Assembly (NCBI GenBank): GCA_029552065.1
Contig: JAKPEG010000234.1
Coordinates: 1-37,689 of the forward strand
Reading direction: 5' to 3'
Length of the DNA: 37,689 nucleotides
Source of the DNA: Actinomycetes bacterium
GTDB taxonomy: Bacteria; Actinomycetota; Actinomycetes; Actinomycetales; Dermatophilaceae
Part shown: positions 27,470-36,173 of the stretch, piece after piece
Position numbering within the stretch: the stretch's first letter is position 1
Layout of the letters: each line of letters begins with the position of its first letter
Made by a program: the position numbers and the translations under genes
Notes under the pieces: model-generated
What the model was told of the DNA's origin: nothing
Seen by the model: the letters and a program-made list of their open reading frames with translations, nothing else
Databases searched by the model: none

Positions 27470-28533
27470 GGCACCATCCCCTGGTCGCGCAGAAGGCCGG
27501 CGATCTCGGTGACCGCGTCGAGGTCGATCCCGTCGACGAGGAAGGGCACGGTGACGATCGGCAGCTCGAGGTCGTGCAGCACCGCGAGTTGCTCGTCCTC
27601 GAGCGCCACCCGCTGGGCGTGGGCGCGGACCTGGGCGACGAGCCCGGCCACCAGGGCCGGGGTGTGCGGCAACCCCACGAGGGCGAGGTCGTCGGCGAGC
27701 ACGGTGGCCAGCGCGTCGGGATCGATCCGGTCGGCGACCGCGGCGGGGGAGCGGTCGGCATCGACCGGGCCGGCGTCGGCGAGCAGCCCGGCGCGTGCCT
27801 GGTTGATGACGACGGCCCCGACCGGCATACCGAGTTCGCGCAACTCGGCGACGGCGTCGGCCGTCTCCTGCACGGGCATCTCCTCGAGCAGCGTCACCAC
27901 GTGCACCCGGGTGGCGCCGGAGCGCAGGACCTCGGTGATCGAGCCGGCCTGCCCGTGGATCGGACCCATCCGGGCCAACCCGGCCACCTCGTTGCCGACC
28001 GAGAGGAAGCGGGAGATCCGACCCGTGGGCGGGGCGTCCAGGACGATCGAGTCGTAGGCGAGCTCCTCGGGGCGGCTGTCCCGGTGATGCCGATCATCCT
28101 TGCGTCGTCGGCTCGCCTCGTAGACCCGGCCGACGAGCAGCAGGTCACGCACGCCGGGCGCGATCGTCGTCGCGAAGTCGATGGCCCCGAACCGCTCGAG
28201 CACGCCGCCGGCCCGGCCCAGACGGTAGAACAGCTGGAGGTATTCGAGCAGGGCCGTCTTCGCGTCCACCGAGAGCCCGACGACCTCGCCGCCGTTCGGT
28301 GCGCCCGCGACGAGGGTCTCGGTCGTCGGTAGCGGCGGCACGTCGAAGGTCTGGCTGATCCCCTGCCGGTCCTCGACCTCGGCGAGCAGCACCCGCCGAC
28401 CCTGCGCGGCGAGGGCCACGGCGAGCGCAGCCGCGACCGTGGTCTTGCCGGTGCCGCCCTTGCCGGTGACCACGTGCAGGCGGACCCCCGGGAAGCCGTC
28501 GGGCGCGCGGGTCGCCGACGGCCGGGTGGACAT
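27466..28533 (-). CDS. ArsA/GET3-family ATPase, first of pair (Rv3679-like)
   Basis: The product is 355 residues from ATG 28533 ([10 protein letters not shown]), where TACGCT lies seven bases upstream; the open frame before it is not protein-like. Walker A is [16 protein letters not shown], followed by [20 protein letters not shown] and the nucleotide switch [14 protein letters not shown]. An arginine/histidine-rich insert ([19 protein letters not shown]) is specific to this chain and could bind a partner. It is the lead gene of the two-gene operon and is divergent from the DUF4177 gene. Confidence 0.9.
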   Translation of the reverse strand: MSTRPSATRAPDGFPGVRLHVVTGKGGTGKTTVAAALAVALAAQGRRVLLAEVEDRQGISQTFDVPPLPTTETLVAGAPNGGEVVGLSVDAKTALLEYLQLFYRLGRAGGVLERFGAIDFATTIAPGVRDLLLVGRVYEASRRRKDDRHHRDSRPEELAYDSIVLDAPPTGRISRFLSVGNEVAGLARMGPIHGQAGSITEVLRSGATRVHVVTLLEEMPVQETADAVAELRELGMPVGAVVINQARAGLLADAGPVDADRSPAAVADRIDPDALATVLADDLALVGLPHTPALVAGLVAQVRAHAQRVALEDEQLAVLHDLELPIVTVPFLVDGIDLDAVTEIAGLLRDQGMVP

Positions 28534-28540
28534 GGCAGAC

Positions 28541-28546
28541 AGCGTA
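28541..28546 (-). promoter_or_regulatory. -10 element of the ArsA-pair promoter (leaderless)
   Basis: TACGCT on the minus strand ends seven bases before ATG 28533. It partly overlaps a GTATGCC motif. No ribosome-binding site is visible. Confidence 0.45.
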
Positions 28547-28598
28547 TGCCGTGTGCAGAGCCGTCCCGGTGGGGGCTCCGGTGACATGCGCTGCTGGC

Positions 28599-28604
28599 TA
28601 GAGT
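28599..28604 (+). promoter_or_regulatory. -10 element of the DUF4177/RidA promoter (leaderless)
   Basis: TAGAGT ends seven bases before ATG 28612, with no ribosome-binding site. GTGACA at 28581-28586 resembles a -35 but is only 12 bases away, so the -35 is unclear. Confidence 0.45.
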
Positions 28605-28611
28605 GGCCGAC

Positions 28612-28779
28612 ATGACCCGGTGGGAGTACGCGACGGTGCCGCTCATCGTCCACGCGACAAAGCAGATCCTCGACAACTGGGGTGCCGACGGGTGGGAACT
28701 CGTCCAGGTCGTCCCCGGCCCGGACGGGACCGGCCTCGTCGCCTACCTCAAGCGCCCGAAGTCCGAGGCCGGCCAGTGA
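28612..28779 (+). CDS. DUF4177-family small protein
   Basis: A 55-residue protein: MTRWEYATVPLI, then DNWGADGWELVQVVPG and VAYLKRP. The pattern WEY...NxxGxxGWELV...YLKRP defines the small DUF4177 family. Its function is unknown; in mycobacteria an equivalent small gene (Rv3678A as I recall) lies between the ArsA pair and RidA, as here. The stop overlaps the RidA GTG start (GTGA), so the two are translationally coupled. Confidence 0.88.
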   Translation: MTRWEYATVPLIVHATKQILDNWGADGWELVQVVPGPDGTGLVAYLKRPKSEAGQ

Positions 28780-29246
28780 GCGTCGTCGCCGACCGGCTGG
28801 CCGCCGCCGGGCTCACCGTGCCCGAGGTCGTGCCGCCGGTCGCGGCATACGTCCCCGCGGTCCGGGACGGGCGCTACGTCTACGTCTCGGGCCAGCTGCC
28901 GGTGCGCGACGGGCGCATGCCGGCCACGGGCAAGGTGGGGGAGGGTGCGGGCCTCGTCGACCCCGCCCAGGCGAAGGAACTCGCGGCCACCTGCGCACTC
29001 AACGCCATCGCGGCCATCGCCTCGGTGGTCGACCTGGACGCAGTCGTGCGGGTGGTGAAGGTGGTCGGCTTCGTCGCCGCGGACCCGTCGTTCACCGGGG
29101 TCCCGCAGGTGGTCAACGGGGCCAGTGAGTTGTTCGGCCTCGCCTTCGGCGAGGCCGGTCGCCACGCCCGGTCGGCCATCGGGGTCGCCTCACTCCCCCT
29201 CGACGCACCGGTCGAGGTCGAGGTCGTCGTCGCGGTCGAGGACTGA
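28776..29246 (+). CDS. RidA/YjgF-family protein
   Basis: The product is 156 residues from GTG 28776. The fold markers are YVYVSGQLPVRDGRMPATGKVG, AKELAATCALNAIAAIASVVDLD and FGEAGRHARSAIGVASLPLDAPVEVEVV. The arginine of the RSAIGV segment matches the carboxylate-binding Arg of RidA enzymes, which destroy reactive enamine/imine intermediates such as 2-aminoacrylate. This longer subgroup may have another substrate. It is coupled to the DUF4177 gene and lies 14 bases ahead of the Nudix gene. Confidence 0.9.
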   Translation: MSVVADRLAAAGLTVPEVVPPVAAYVPAVRDGRYVYVSGQLPVRDGRMPATGKVGEGAGLVDPAQAKELAATCALNAIAAIASVVDLDAVVRVVKVVGFVAADPSFTGVPQVVNGASELFGLAFGEAGRHARSAIGVASLPLDAPVEVEVVVAVED

Positions 29247-29260
29247 GCGGAGGATCCACG

Positions 29261-30118
29261 ATGGTGCGCGACTTCTCCACGGCCGACAACCCCAACCTGC
29301 GCGCCACCGCGACCGCCTGGTTGTCCGGCGAGCACCCCGAGCCGGTCGCGCCGCGTCCGGCCGCAACCGTGATGATCGTGCGCGACGGCACCGCCGGGGT
29401 CGAGGTCTTCATGCTCCGCCGGGTCGCCTCGATGGCCTTCGCGCCCAGCACGATGGTCTTCCCCGGCGGCGGCGTGGACCGGCGGGACGCCGTCGACCTG
29501 CCCTGGGCGGGCCCCGGCGTCCTCGAATGGTCGGCCCGGCTCGGAGCCGACGAGGCAGCCACCCGGATGCTCGTGGTCGCGGCGGTCCGCGAGGTCTTCG
29601 AGGAATGCGGGGTGCTCTTCGCCTCGACCGGTGCCCAAGGGCCGCTCGTCGACGCCGGCACCGCTCCCTGGCAGGGCGTCCGGGCGGGACTCGTGGCCCG
29701 CGAGCAGTCCCTCGCCGAGGTGCTCCTCGCCCACGGGCTGCGTCTGCGGTCGGACCTGCTGCGGGCGCACGCGCACTGGGTGACGCCGGAGTTCGAGGCC
29801 CGCCGCTTCGACACCCGCTTCTTCGTCGCGCTCATGCCCGAAGGGGCGACCCTCGACGGTGCGACGAGCGAGGCCGACCACGCCGCGTGGTTCCCTCCGC
29901 AGGAGGTGCTCGACGCCGCCGCGCGTCGCGAAGCCATCGTCCTGCCGCCCACGCAGGTCTGCCTCGAGCAACTGGCCGAGTGCGCGACCGCCGCCGAATT
30001 CTTCGACCAGACCCCGGTCATCCGCCGGCTGGCGCCGGTGCTCGTCTTCGACGACGAGGGTCACGCGGTCCTGCGCGTCGACTTCGCCGGCACGAAGGCT
30101 CCCCGAGGCGGGGGATGA
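29261..30118 (+). CDS. Nudix hydrolase with long insert (NUDT19-like)
   Basis: A 285-residue Nudix-fold protein with a GGAGG site seven bases before ATG. The Nudix box is split by an insert of about 25 residues: MVFPGGGVD (65-73), then VVAAVREVFEECGVLF (105-120), which provides the metal-binding Glu residues. AAVHW-like and WFPPQEVL segments follow. This architecture resembles the NUDT19-type branch, often acting on CoA derivatives, though substrates vary. It sits in the RidA-Nudix-MBL run and its stop overlaps the next ATG. Confidence 0.87.
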   Translation: MVRDFSTADNPNLRATATAWLSGEHPEPVAPRPAATVMIVRDGTAGVEVFMLRRVASMAFAPSTMVFPGGGVDRRDAVDLPWAGPGVLEWSARLGADEAATRMLVVAAVREVFEECGVLFASTGAQGPLVDAGTAPWQGVRAGLVAREQSLAEVLLAHGLRLRSDLLRAHAHWVTPEFEARRFDTRFFVALMPEGATLDGATSEADHAAWFPPQEVLDAAARREAIVLPPTQVCLEQLAECATAAEFFDQTPVIRRLAPVLVFDDEGHAVLRVDFAGTKAPRGGG

Positions 30119-30951
30119 CCACTCCGGCGCCTTCGCCGCCCCCTGGCCCATGGGGGTCGGGCCCGGTGACGGCACGGGCCCACTGCGTCCTGGCTCCCAA
30201 CCCGGGGGTGATGACCCTCGACGGGACCAATACGTGGGTGCTGCGGGAACCCGGGACGCAGGAGTGCATCGTCGTGGACCCGGGTCCCCTCGACGAGGCC
30301 CATCTGGGCCGAGTGCTCGACGTGGTCGGTCAGCAGGACGGTCGAGTGGGTCTCACCCTGCTCACCCACGACCACGCCGACCACGCCGCTGCGGCGACGC
30401 GCTTCGCCGAACTGTCCGGGGCGCCGCTGCGGGCGGTCCGGGCGATCGGGACCGGACACGACGACCTCGGCGACGGCGACTGGATCTCCGTCGGCGGACT
30501 CGACCTGCTCGTGGTGTCGACCCCGGGGCACACTTCCGACTCCACGAGCTTCCTGCTCCCCGCCGAGACGGCCCTGCTCACCGGTGACACCGTGCTCGGC
30601 CGGGGGACGACGGTGGTGGCATGGCCGGATGGCGACCTCGCGGCATACCTGCGCTCGTTGCGGCGGATCGAGGCACTGTGCGGCGCCGGCGAGCTCACCC
30701 GGATCCTGCCGGGCCACGGCCCCGCGCTGCCGAATGCCTCGGCGATCCTCGACTACTACCTCGTCCACCGGGCCGAGCGCCTCGAGCAGGTGCGTGCGGC
30801 GCTCGCCGCGGGCGCGCGCACCCCGTGGGACGTCGTCGAGCGGGTCTATGCAGACGTGCCGCTGGAGGTGTGGGGGGCGGCCGAGCTCAGCGTGCGCGCC
30901 CAACTGGCCTTCCTCGAGGACCCGGACGACCGGGGCCTCGCGCCCGCCTGA
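30115..30951 (+). CDS. MBL-fold metallo-hydrolase (LACTB2/Rv3677c-like)
   Basis: A 278-residue protein from an ATGA overlap. Metal ligands are THDHADH (84-90), [15 protein letters not shown] and [20 protein letters not shown] and the C-terminal helix LEQVRAAL...[10 protein letters not shown] match the glyoxalase-II-like/LACTB2 group, which includes hydrolases of thioesters and RNA. The neighbours are those of Rv3677c. It is the last gene of the run and ends 65 bases before the end of the convergent crp gene. Confidence 0.9.
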   Translation: MTTPAPSPPPGPWGSGPVTARAHCVLAPNPGVMTLDGTNTWVLREPGTQECIVVDPGPLDEAHLGRVLDVVGQQDGRVGLTLLTHDHADHAAAATRFAELSGAPLRAVRAIGTGHDDLGDGDWISVGGLDLLVVSTPGHTSDSTSFLLPAETALLTGDTVLGRGTTVVAWPDGDLAAYLRSLRRIEALCGAGELTRILPGHGPALPNASAILDYYLVHRAERLEQVRAALAAGARTPWDVVERVYADVPLEVWGAAELSVRAQLAFLEDPDDRGLAPA

Positions 30952-30978
30952 GACCGCCCGGCCTGAGACCGCCCTGAG

Positions 30979-31002
30979 CCGCCCGCAGCCTGCTGCGGGC
31001 GG
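30979..31002. terminator. Hairpin between convergent MBL and crp genes
   Basis: CCGCCCGCAG (30979-30988) pairs perfectly with CTGCGGGCGG (30993-31002) around CCTG. It lies between two converging stop codons and probably works in both directions. Confidence 0.7.
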
Positions 31003-31015
31003 ACACCGGAACGGG

Positions 31016-31693
31016 TCAGCGTGCCCGGCGCTTGAGTCGGTCGACGTCGAGCAGGAGCACGGCGCGTGCCTCCAGGCGCAGCCAGCCGCGGGTCGCGAAG
31101 TCGGCGAGCGCCTTGTTGACCGTCTCGCGGGAGGCCCCGACGAGCTGGGCGAGCTCCTCCTGGGTGAGGTCGTGGCTCACCATGACCCCGTCCTCGACCG
31201 CCCGGCCGAAGCGGTTGGCGAGGTCGAGCAGGGCCTTGGCGACCCGGCCGGGCACGTCGGTGAAGACGAGGTCGGCCAGGTGCTCGTTGGTGCGCCGCAG
31301 GCGCGTGGCGAGCGCGGCGAGCAGGGCCTTGGCCACCTCGGGCCGACCGGTGAGCAGCGCGGTGAGCGAGTCGTTGCCCAGCCCCATGAGCTGGGTCTCG
31401 GCAACCGCGGTGGCCGTCATCGTGCGCGGGCCCGGGTCGAACAGGGACAGCTCGCCGAACATCTCGCCGGGGCCGAGGATCGCGATGAGGTTCTCCCGGC
31501 CGTCGGCGCTCGTGCGTCCGAGTTTGACCTTGCCCTCGCCGATGACGTAGAGCGTGTCGCCCGGGTCACCCTCGTGGAAGAGGATGTCGCCGCGTTCGAG
31601 GCGGGAGGAATTCATCTCGGCGAGCAATGCCTGGCCGGCCTCGTCGTCGAGTGCGGCGAAGAGGGGGGCGCGTCGCACCACGTCGTGATCCAC
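31016..31693 (-). CDS. crp: Crp/Fnr-family regulator (Crp/GlxR type)
   Basis: The product is 225 residues from GTG 31693. The cyclic-nucleotide domain shows [19 protein letters not shown] with Glu81 and Arg90, which contact cyclic AMP in family members. The helix-turn-helix is [24 protein letters not shown], nearly the sequence of mycobacterial CRP (Rv3676) and corynebacterial GlxR. It is a likely global regulator of carbon and redox metabolism. CACACT lies seven bases before the start. No proper TGTGA-N6-TCACA site is seen upstream, so autoregulation is unproven. It is divergent from nth. Confidence 0.95.
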   Translation of the reverse strand: MDHDVVRRAPLFAALDDEAGQALLAEMNSSRLERGDILFHEGDPGDTLYVIGEGKVKLGRTSADGRENLIAILGPGEMFGELSLFDPGPRTMTATAVAETQLMGLGNDSLTALLTGRPEVAKALLAALATRLRRTNEHLADLVFTDVPGRVAKALLDLANRFGRAVEDGVMVSHDLTQEELAQLVGASRETVNKALADFATRGWLRLEARAVLLLDVDRLKRRAR

Positions 31694-31735
31694 GGGGCAC
31701 AGTGTGCCACGTCACCCCGCGCACGAGTCGGGCTG

Positions 31736-31764
31736 TTGGTCCCTTCCCAGCGGGGGCCTACCCT
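31736..31764 (+). promoter_or_regulatory. nth promoter (leaderless)
   Basis: TTGGTC (31736-31741) and TACCCT (31759-31764) are 17 bases apart, and the -10 ends seven bases before GTG 31772. This is the most complete -35/-10 pair in the window outside gntR and fixes the nth start. Confidence 0.5.
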
Positions 31765-31771
31765 GTCATGC

Positions 31772-32494
31772 GTGCCCGTCGCCACGCCCACCACCGAGAG
31801 CCCGGTGGCCCTCACCCGGCGGGCGCGGCGCATCTACCGGGTGCTCCTCGAGCGTTATCCACAGGCGCGCTGCGAGTTGGACTTCAGCACGCCGCTCGAA
31901 CTGCTCGTCGCGACCATCCTCTCGGCCCAGTCGACCGACGTGCGGGTCAACCTGGTGACTCCGGAGCTGTTCGCCCGCTACCGGAGCGCCGCCGACTACG
32001 CCGCCGCCGACCGGGCCGAACTCGAGGACCTCGTCCGGCCGACCGGCTTCTTCCGCGCCAAGACCGAGGCCCTGCGCACCCTCGGAGCCCAACTCGTCGA
32101 GCGTTTCGACGGGCAGGTGCCGGGCCGCCTCGAGGATCTCGTCACCCTCCACGGGGTGGGCCGCAAGACCGCCAACGTCGTGCTCGGCAACGCCTTCGGG
32201 GTCCCGGGGATCACCGTCGACACCCACGTGGGGAGGCTCGTCCGGCGATTCGGCTGGACCGAGGAGACCGACCCGGTCAAGGTCGAGCATGCGATCGGGG
32301 CCCTGTTCCCCCGACGTGACTGGACGATGCTCAGTCACGTGCTCATCTTCCACGGTCGGCGCACCTGCCACGCCCGGCGCCCCGCGTGTGGCGCGTGCCC
32401 GGTGACGGCCTGGTGCCCGGCCTACGGCATCGGCGAGACCGACCCCGTGAAGGCCGCGCGCCTGTTGCGCTACGAACTGGCCCCCGACTCGTGA
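31772..32494 (+). CDS. nth: Endonuclease III
   Basis: The product is 240 residues from GTG 31772, chosen because the predicted promoter places transcription there; the open frame further upstream is antisense to crp. The base-excision repair glycosylase/AP lyase shows [17 protein letters not shown], the helix-hairpin-helix [13 protein letters not shown] with catalytic Lys132, catalytic Asp150 in VDTHVGRL, and iron-sulfur cysteines 199, 206, 209 and 215. It removes oxidised pyrimidines from DNA. It heads an operon with the Nudix and MarP genes through GTGA overlaps. Confidence 0.97.
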   Translation: MPVATPTTESPVALTRRARRIYRVLLERYPQARCELDFSTPLELLVATILSAQSTDVRVNLVTPELFARYRSAADYAAADRAELEDLVRPTGFFRAKTEALRTLGAQLVERFDGQVPGRLEDLVTLHGVGRKTANVVLGNAFGVPGITVDTHVGRLVRRFGWTEETDPVKVEHAIGALFPRRDWTMLSHVLIFHGRRTCHARRPACGACPVTAWCPAYGIGETDPVKAARLLRYELAPDS

Positions 32495-33207
32495 CCGCCA
32501 CAACCCCGCGGGTCGCCCACGGCACGTCCCTCACCCCGCGCGCCCACCCCGACGGTATGCCGGCCCCCGCTTGGGTCGAGCGGGTCGTCGATCGCTCGCG
32601 GGACATCGACCCCTCGTGGTTCAGCCGATTCCTGCCGCCGCGCCAGGACGTGCGGATGTCGGGGGTGCTGCTGCTCTTCGGGCCCGGACCGGGCGGCGAG
32701 GAGTCGCTCGTGCTCATCGAGCGCTCGCACACCCTGCGTTCCCATGCCGGACAGGTCGCCTTCCCCGGCGGCCGGGTCGACCCCGAGGACGCGGACGTGG
32801 TTGCGGCCGCGTTGCGCGAAGCCGTCGAGGAGATCTCTCTCGACGTCTCCGGCGTCGAGGTCGTGGGCGCTCTGCCGGCCCTCTACCTGCCGGTGAGCGA
32901 CAACGCCGTCACTCCCGTCGTCGCCTGGTGGGAGCGGCCGGCCCCGGTGCACGTGGGGCACCCCGACGAGGTGGCCCGGGTGCTCAGCGTCCCGCTCGAC
33001 TACCTCGTCGAGCCGGCCCACCGGCATACCGTCGTGGCTCCCACCGGCTGGCGCGGACCGGCCTGGGAGCTCGGCGACGGCTTGCTCCTGTGGGGCTTCA
33101 CCGCGGGCATCGTCGACAAGGTCCTCGACCTCGCCGGGCTGGCCCTGCCCTGGGACCAGGAGCGGACCGAGCCGGTCCCGGAACGCTTCCTCGGGCGGCG
33201 CTCGTGA
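32491..33207 (+). CDS. Nudix CoA pyrophosphatase-like hydrolase
   Basis: The product is 238 residues from GTG 32491, which overlaps the nth stop; ATG 32557 ([11 protein letters not shown]) is an alternative. The Nudix box is [26 protein letters not shown] (93-118), with Ser replacing the usual Gly after EEI. The preceding [12 protein letters not shown] and the later [14 protein letters not shown] are characteristic of the NudL-type CoA pyrophosphatase family, which cleaves CoA derivatives to 4'-phosphopantetheine and 3',5'-ADP. The mycobacterial counterpart is Rv3672c. A thioredoxin-like gene that sits between nth and this gene in mycobacteria is missing here. Confidence 0.88.
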   Translation: MTATTPRVAHGTSLTPRAHPDGMPAPAWVERVVDRSRDIDPSWFSRFLPPRQDVRMSGVLLLFGPGPGGEESLVLIERSHTLRSHAGQVAFPGGRVDPEDADVVAAALREAVEEISLDVSGVEVVGALPALYLPVSDNAVTPVVAWWERPAPVHVGHPDEVARVLSVPLDYLVEPAHRHTVVAPTGWRGPAWELGDGLLLWGFTAGIVDKVLDLAGLALPWDQERTEPVPERFLGRRS

Positions 33208-34412
33208 GTGGTGGCCTCGCGATCGATCTCGTCCTGCTCGCACTGCTGCTCGGGTATGCCGCCTCGGGGTACCGCCAGGGGCTGGTCGTGTCGGTCCTGT
33301 CGCTCGTGGGTTTCCTCGGCGGTGGGGCCCTGGGGATGGCGGTCCTGCCGACCCTGTTCGCCGGCTGGGGCTGGGCGGGCGAGCATGTGCTGCCGTCCCG
33401 ACTGCTCCTCGTCGGTCTCGTCTTCTTCCTCGCTTCGCTCGGGCAGAGCATCGCCATGACCACGGGGCGCCGGCTGCGTCGACACCTGCGTGCCCGGCCC
33501 GCCGTCGCCCTCGACTCGGTCCTCGGGGCCCTCGCCAGCCTCCTCGCGGTCGCCGTGCTCACCTGGTTCGTCGCCGGCGGCCTGCGCGGTGTCACCTCGG
33601 GCTCGTTCGCCCGGGCCATCGGTGACTCGCGGGTGCTCCAGGCGATCGACACGGTCGTGCCCGCCGAGACCGGTCGGCTGTTCGCCGGCTTCCGGCAGGT
33701 GCTCGACCAGGGCGGCTTCCCGCGGGTCTTCGAGGGCCTGGGGGCCGAGCCGATCACGCCGGTAGACCCTCCGGTCGGCTCCACGGCGGCCTCGGCCGCG
33801 GTGCAGGCGGCGACCGGCTCGATCGTGAAGATCACCGGCGTTGCGGCAGCCTGCCGGCAGGGCCAGGAGGGCAGTGGCTGGGTCGTGGCCCCGCAGCGAG
33901 TGGTCACCAACGCCCACGTGGTCGCCGGGATCGGGCGGGCCTCGGTCCGCGTGCGCGGCACCGGCCCGGCGCTCACCGGACGGGTCGTCGTGTTCGATCC
34001 CGATCGCGATCTCGCCGTGCTCGACGTCCCAGGGCTCACCGCTGCCGCACTGCCTCTGGGCACGGCGGTCGACCGCGGAGCCGAGGGGGTCGTCGCCGGA
34101 TTCCCGCTCGACGGTCCGCTCCGGCTGGACGCCGCCCGGGTCCGCCAGCGGCTCCTGGCCACCGGCGAGGACATCTACGGCGCGCCGGGGGTCACCCGGG
34201 AGATCTACTCGCTCTACGCCCGGGTCGAGCCGGGCAACAGCGGAGGACCGCTATTGTCGCCGTCCGGCACGGTGATCGGGGTGGTCTTCGCGAAGTCCCT
34301 CGACGACGACGAGACCGGCTATGCCCTCACCCTCGCCGAGGCGATGCCGGTCCTCGCCCAGGCGGCCGGGGCGACCGAGGCGGTGAGCACGGGGCCCTGC
34401 CAGGTCGGTTGA
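33204..34412 (+). CDS. marP: MarP-like membrane serine protease
   Basis: The product is 402 residues from GTG 33204 (GTGA overlap). An N-terminal CvpA-like part has four membrane helices (about 5-23, 28-50, 65-86, 105-125). A linker leads to a trypsin-like periplasmic domain from about 195: SGWVVAPQRVVTNAHVV with His238, DRDLAVL with Asp269, and EPGNSGGP with Ser346. Mycobacterial MarP (Rv3671c) is required for resistance to acid and oxidative stress and processes a peptidoglycan hydrolase, and the synteny supports orthology. Whether the disulfide of MarP is kept (Cys217, late Cys in GPCQVG) is uncertain. Confidence 0.92.
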   Translation: MSGGLAIDLVLLALLLGYAASGYRQGLVVSVLSLVGFLGGGALGMAVLPTLFAGWGWAGEHVLPSRLLLVGLVFFLASLGQSIAMTTGRRLRRHLRARPAVALDSVLGALASLLAVAVLTWFVAGGLRGVTSGSFARAIGDSRVLQAIDTVVPAETGRLFAGFRQVLDQGGFPRVFEGLGAEPITPVDPPVGSTAASAAVQAATGSIVKITGVAAACRQGQEGSGWVVAPQRVVTNAHVVAGIGRASVRVRGTGPALTGRVVVFDPDRDLAVLDVPGLTAAALPLGTAVDRGAEGVVAGFPLDGPLRLDAARVRQRLLATGEDIYGAPGVTREIYSLYARVEPGNSGGPLLSPSGTVIGVVFAKSLDDDETGYALTLAEAMPVLAQAAGATEAVSTGPCQVG

Positions 34413-34413
34413 C

Positions 34414-34437
34414 GCCCGGCGTGCGCCCCCACCGGGC
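34414..34437 (+). terminator. Hairpin after marP
   Basis: GCCCGG (34414-34419) pairs with CCGGGC (34432-34437) around 12 bases, starting two bases after the stop. The rest of the convergent gap to 34488 holds two imperfect CTCTGCGCG-GCTC direct repeats. Confidence 0.45.
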
Positions 34438-34488
34438 CAGCTCGGACGCAGGCCTCTGCGCGTGCTCGGCCCAGGGCTCTGCGCGGGC

Positions 34489-35427
34489 TCAGCCGCGCGG
34501 GTTCGGCTGGGTGGGCTCGGTCGGCACCGTGGTCAGCCAGTCGAGCAGCGTCGAGTTCACCCGCTCCGGAGCCTCCTCGGCGAGGAAGTGGCCCACGCCG
34601 TCGAGCACCTCGTGGGTGTATCGACCCCGGACGAAACGGTCGGATCCGAGGGTCGGCCGGGCGAGCACGCAGCCGTCCTCGCTGCCCTGCAGGTGCAGGA
34701 CCGGCACGTCGATGGGTTCGCCCACCCGGCGGAGGAAGGTCGGCCCGTCGAGGCGCAGCTGATTACGCCCGATCCACCGGTAGTACTCCGCGGCGGAGTG
34801 GGCGACGAAGGGCAGGGCCATGGCGGCGGCATACCGCTCGACGTCCTGCTCGCTCGGCCAGTCGCCGAACGGGCTCGCCCAGCCGGTGAGGTAACCGCGG
34901 ACGCGGCTGTCGTCGCGGGTGAGGAAGCGCTCGGCGGCGAACGGCCACTGCAAGGGCACGAGGTATGCCGTGGCGGCTCGCTGGGCGCGGTCGCGCCGGG
35001 CCGCGCGGGTCATCACCACGGGGTGCGGCATGGACAACGCGCCCACGGCGCGGGTCACTTCGGGCTGCAGCGACGGCATACTCCACGCGGTCCAGGCGCC
35101 CAGGCCCTGGCCGACGACGACCGCGTGCTCGTCGCCGAGGCTACGGACCACGGCGGCAGCGTCCGCGGCGGCCGTGTAGGTGTCGTAGCCCTTAGGCGGC
35201 TTGTCCGACGCGCCGAAGCCACGCAGGTCGACGGCGGCCGCCTGGAAACCCGCCCCCGCGACGGCGAGCAGCTGGTGACGCCAGGCCCACCAGAACTGGG
35301 GGAAGTCGTGGAGGAACAGCACGAGCGGTCCCTCGCCGAGCAGGGCCACGTGGAACCGCGCACCGTTGGCCGACACGAACCGATGCTCCCAGGGCCCGTC
35401 GAGCAGCACCGACGCGGCGTCCGTCAT
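34489..35427 (-). CDS. Alpha/beta-hydrolase, epoxide hydrolase (EphE)-like, with altered nucleophile elbow
   Basis: The product is 312 residues from ATG 35427 with an AAGGA site. The fold is clear: oxyanion motif LHDFPQFWWAW, strand AAAVDLRGFGASDKPP, the elbow VVGQGLGAWTAW and the late GVGHFLAEEAPERV with the usual His. In epoxide hydrolases the elbow is G-x-D-x-G, with Asp as nucleophile; here it reads G-Q-G-L-G, so the nucleophile is replaced by Gly. Either the protein is non-catalytic or it uses another residue. The gene holds the place of ephE next to MarP and a holin-like gene. It is convergent with marP. Confidence 0.85.
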   Translation of the reverse strand: MTDAASVLLDGPWEHRFVSANGARFHVALLGEGPLVLFLHDFPQFWWAWRHQLLAVAGAGFQAAAVDLRGFGASDKPPKGYDTYTAAADAAAVVRSLGDEHAVVVGQGLGAWTAWSMPSLQPEVTRAVGALSMPHPVVMTRAARRDRAQRAATAYLVPLQWPFAAERFLTRDDSRVRGYLTGWASPFGDWPSEQDVERYAAAMALPFVAHSAAEYYRWIGRNQLRLDGPTFLRRVGEPIDVPVLHLQGSEDGCVLARPTLGSDRFVRGRYTHEVLDGVGHFLAEEAPERVNSTLLDWLTTVPTEPTQPNPRG

Positions 35428-35550
35428 GATTGTCCTTGCTCTGGAGGCGCGCCGAGGGCGGGCGTGATGTGCGGGTCGCGATGGTCGGTCCGCCGGCCAG
35501 GTGGTCCGGGCCCGCGGGTCAGCCGCGCGCCGCCCGCACCGGCCCGGGGG

Positions 35551-35979
35551 TCACAGCGCGTCCTTGATCGTCTCGATCGTCTGCTGGGCGCTGGCGATCG
35601 CCTGCTCGGGCATCGGCTTGGCCTGCCCGAGGGCCTTCTTGCCGACGCGCGCGAGGATCGCCGCGATGACGAAGAGCAGCAGGGCGACGATGAGGAACGC
35701 CAGCCAACTGGCGAGCCCGAGGGCGACGAGCCCCCACGCGAGCGCCGTGAGGAGGAAGCCCAACCCGAACAGCCCGAAGAAGGCCGCGCCGGCGAACATC
35801 CCCGCGCCCTTGCCGGTGTACTTGAGGCCCGTGCCCACCTCGAGCTTGGCCAGCTCGATCTCCTTGCGCACCAGGGTGGACATGTCCCGGCTCGCCGACG
35901 CGACGAGCTGGCCGATGGTCGGCTCGGGTGTCGAGTCGAGCGTGCCGACGTCTGCGGCGGGGCGGTGGTCGATCGCCAT
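35551..35979 (-). CDS. Phage holin family (DUF1469-like) membrane protein
   Basis: The product is 142 residues from ATG 35979 with a GGGAGGG site. It starts with a polar segment, then TIGQLVASASRDMSTLVRKEIELAKLEVGTGLKYTGKGAGM, the typical lead-in of the actinobacterial putative superfamily III holin (DUF1469) family. Two close membrane helices (about 67-92 and 94-117) and a basic amphipathic tail follow. Despite the name the group is chromosomal and of unknown role. An equivalent gene (Rv3669) lies next to ephE in mycobacteria. It is upstream of, and co-directional with, the EphE-like gene, 123 bases away. Confidence 0.88.
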   Translation of the reverse strand: MAIDHRPAADVGTLDSTPEPTIGQLVASASRDMSTLVRKEIELAKLEVGTGLKYTGKGAGMFAGAAFFGLFGLGFLLTALAWGLVALGLASWLAFLIVALLLFVIAAILARVGKKALGQAKPMPEQAIASAQQTIETIKDAL

Positions 35980-36173
35980 GGTCCCTCCCTGGGTGTGCCT
36001 TCGTCCGAGCCTAGCGCCGCACCCGAACCCCCGGGTATGCCGTGTGGTCACCTTCCGCGCTTGCGGTCGTCGCCCGGACGCCTCACCATTGCGCACGGAC
36101 GTGTTGGGGCGCGCGACCGGAAGGGCCGGCATAGCCGTCGGACCCAGGGGGATTCACCACGAAGGAGACCTTG

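Noticed and set aside
31703..31716. Crp binding site upstream of crp (TGTGCCACGTCACC)
   Set aside because: The half-sites are separated by four bases instead of six and the outer bases do not match TGTGA/TCACA.
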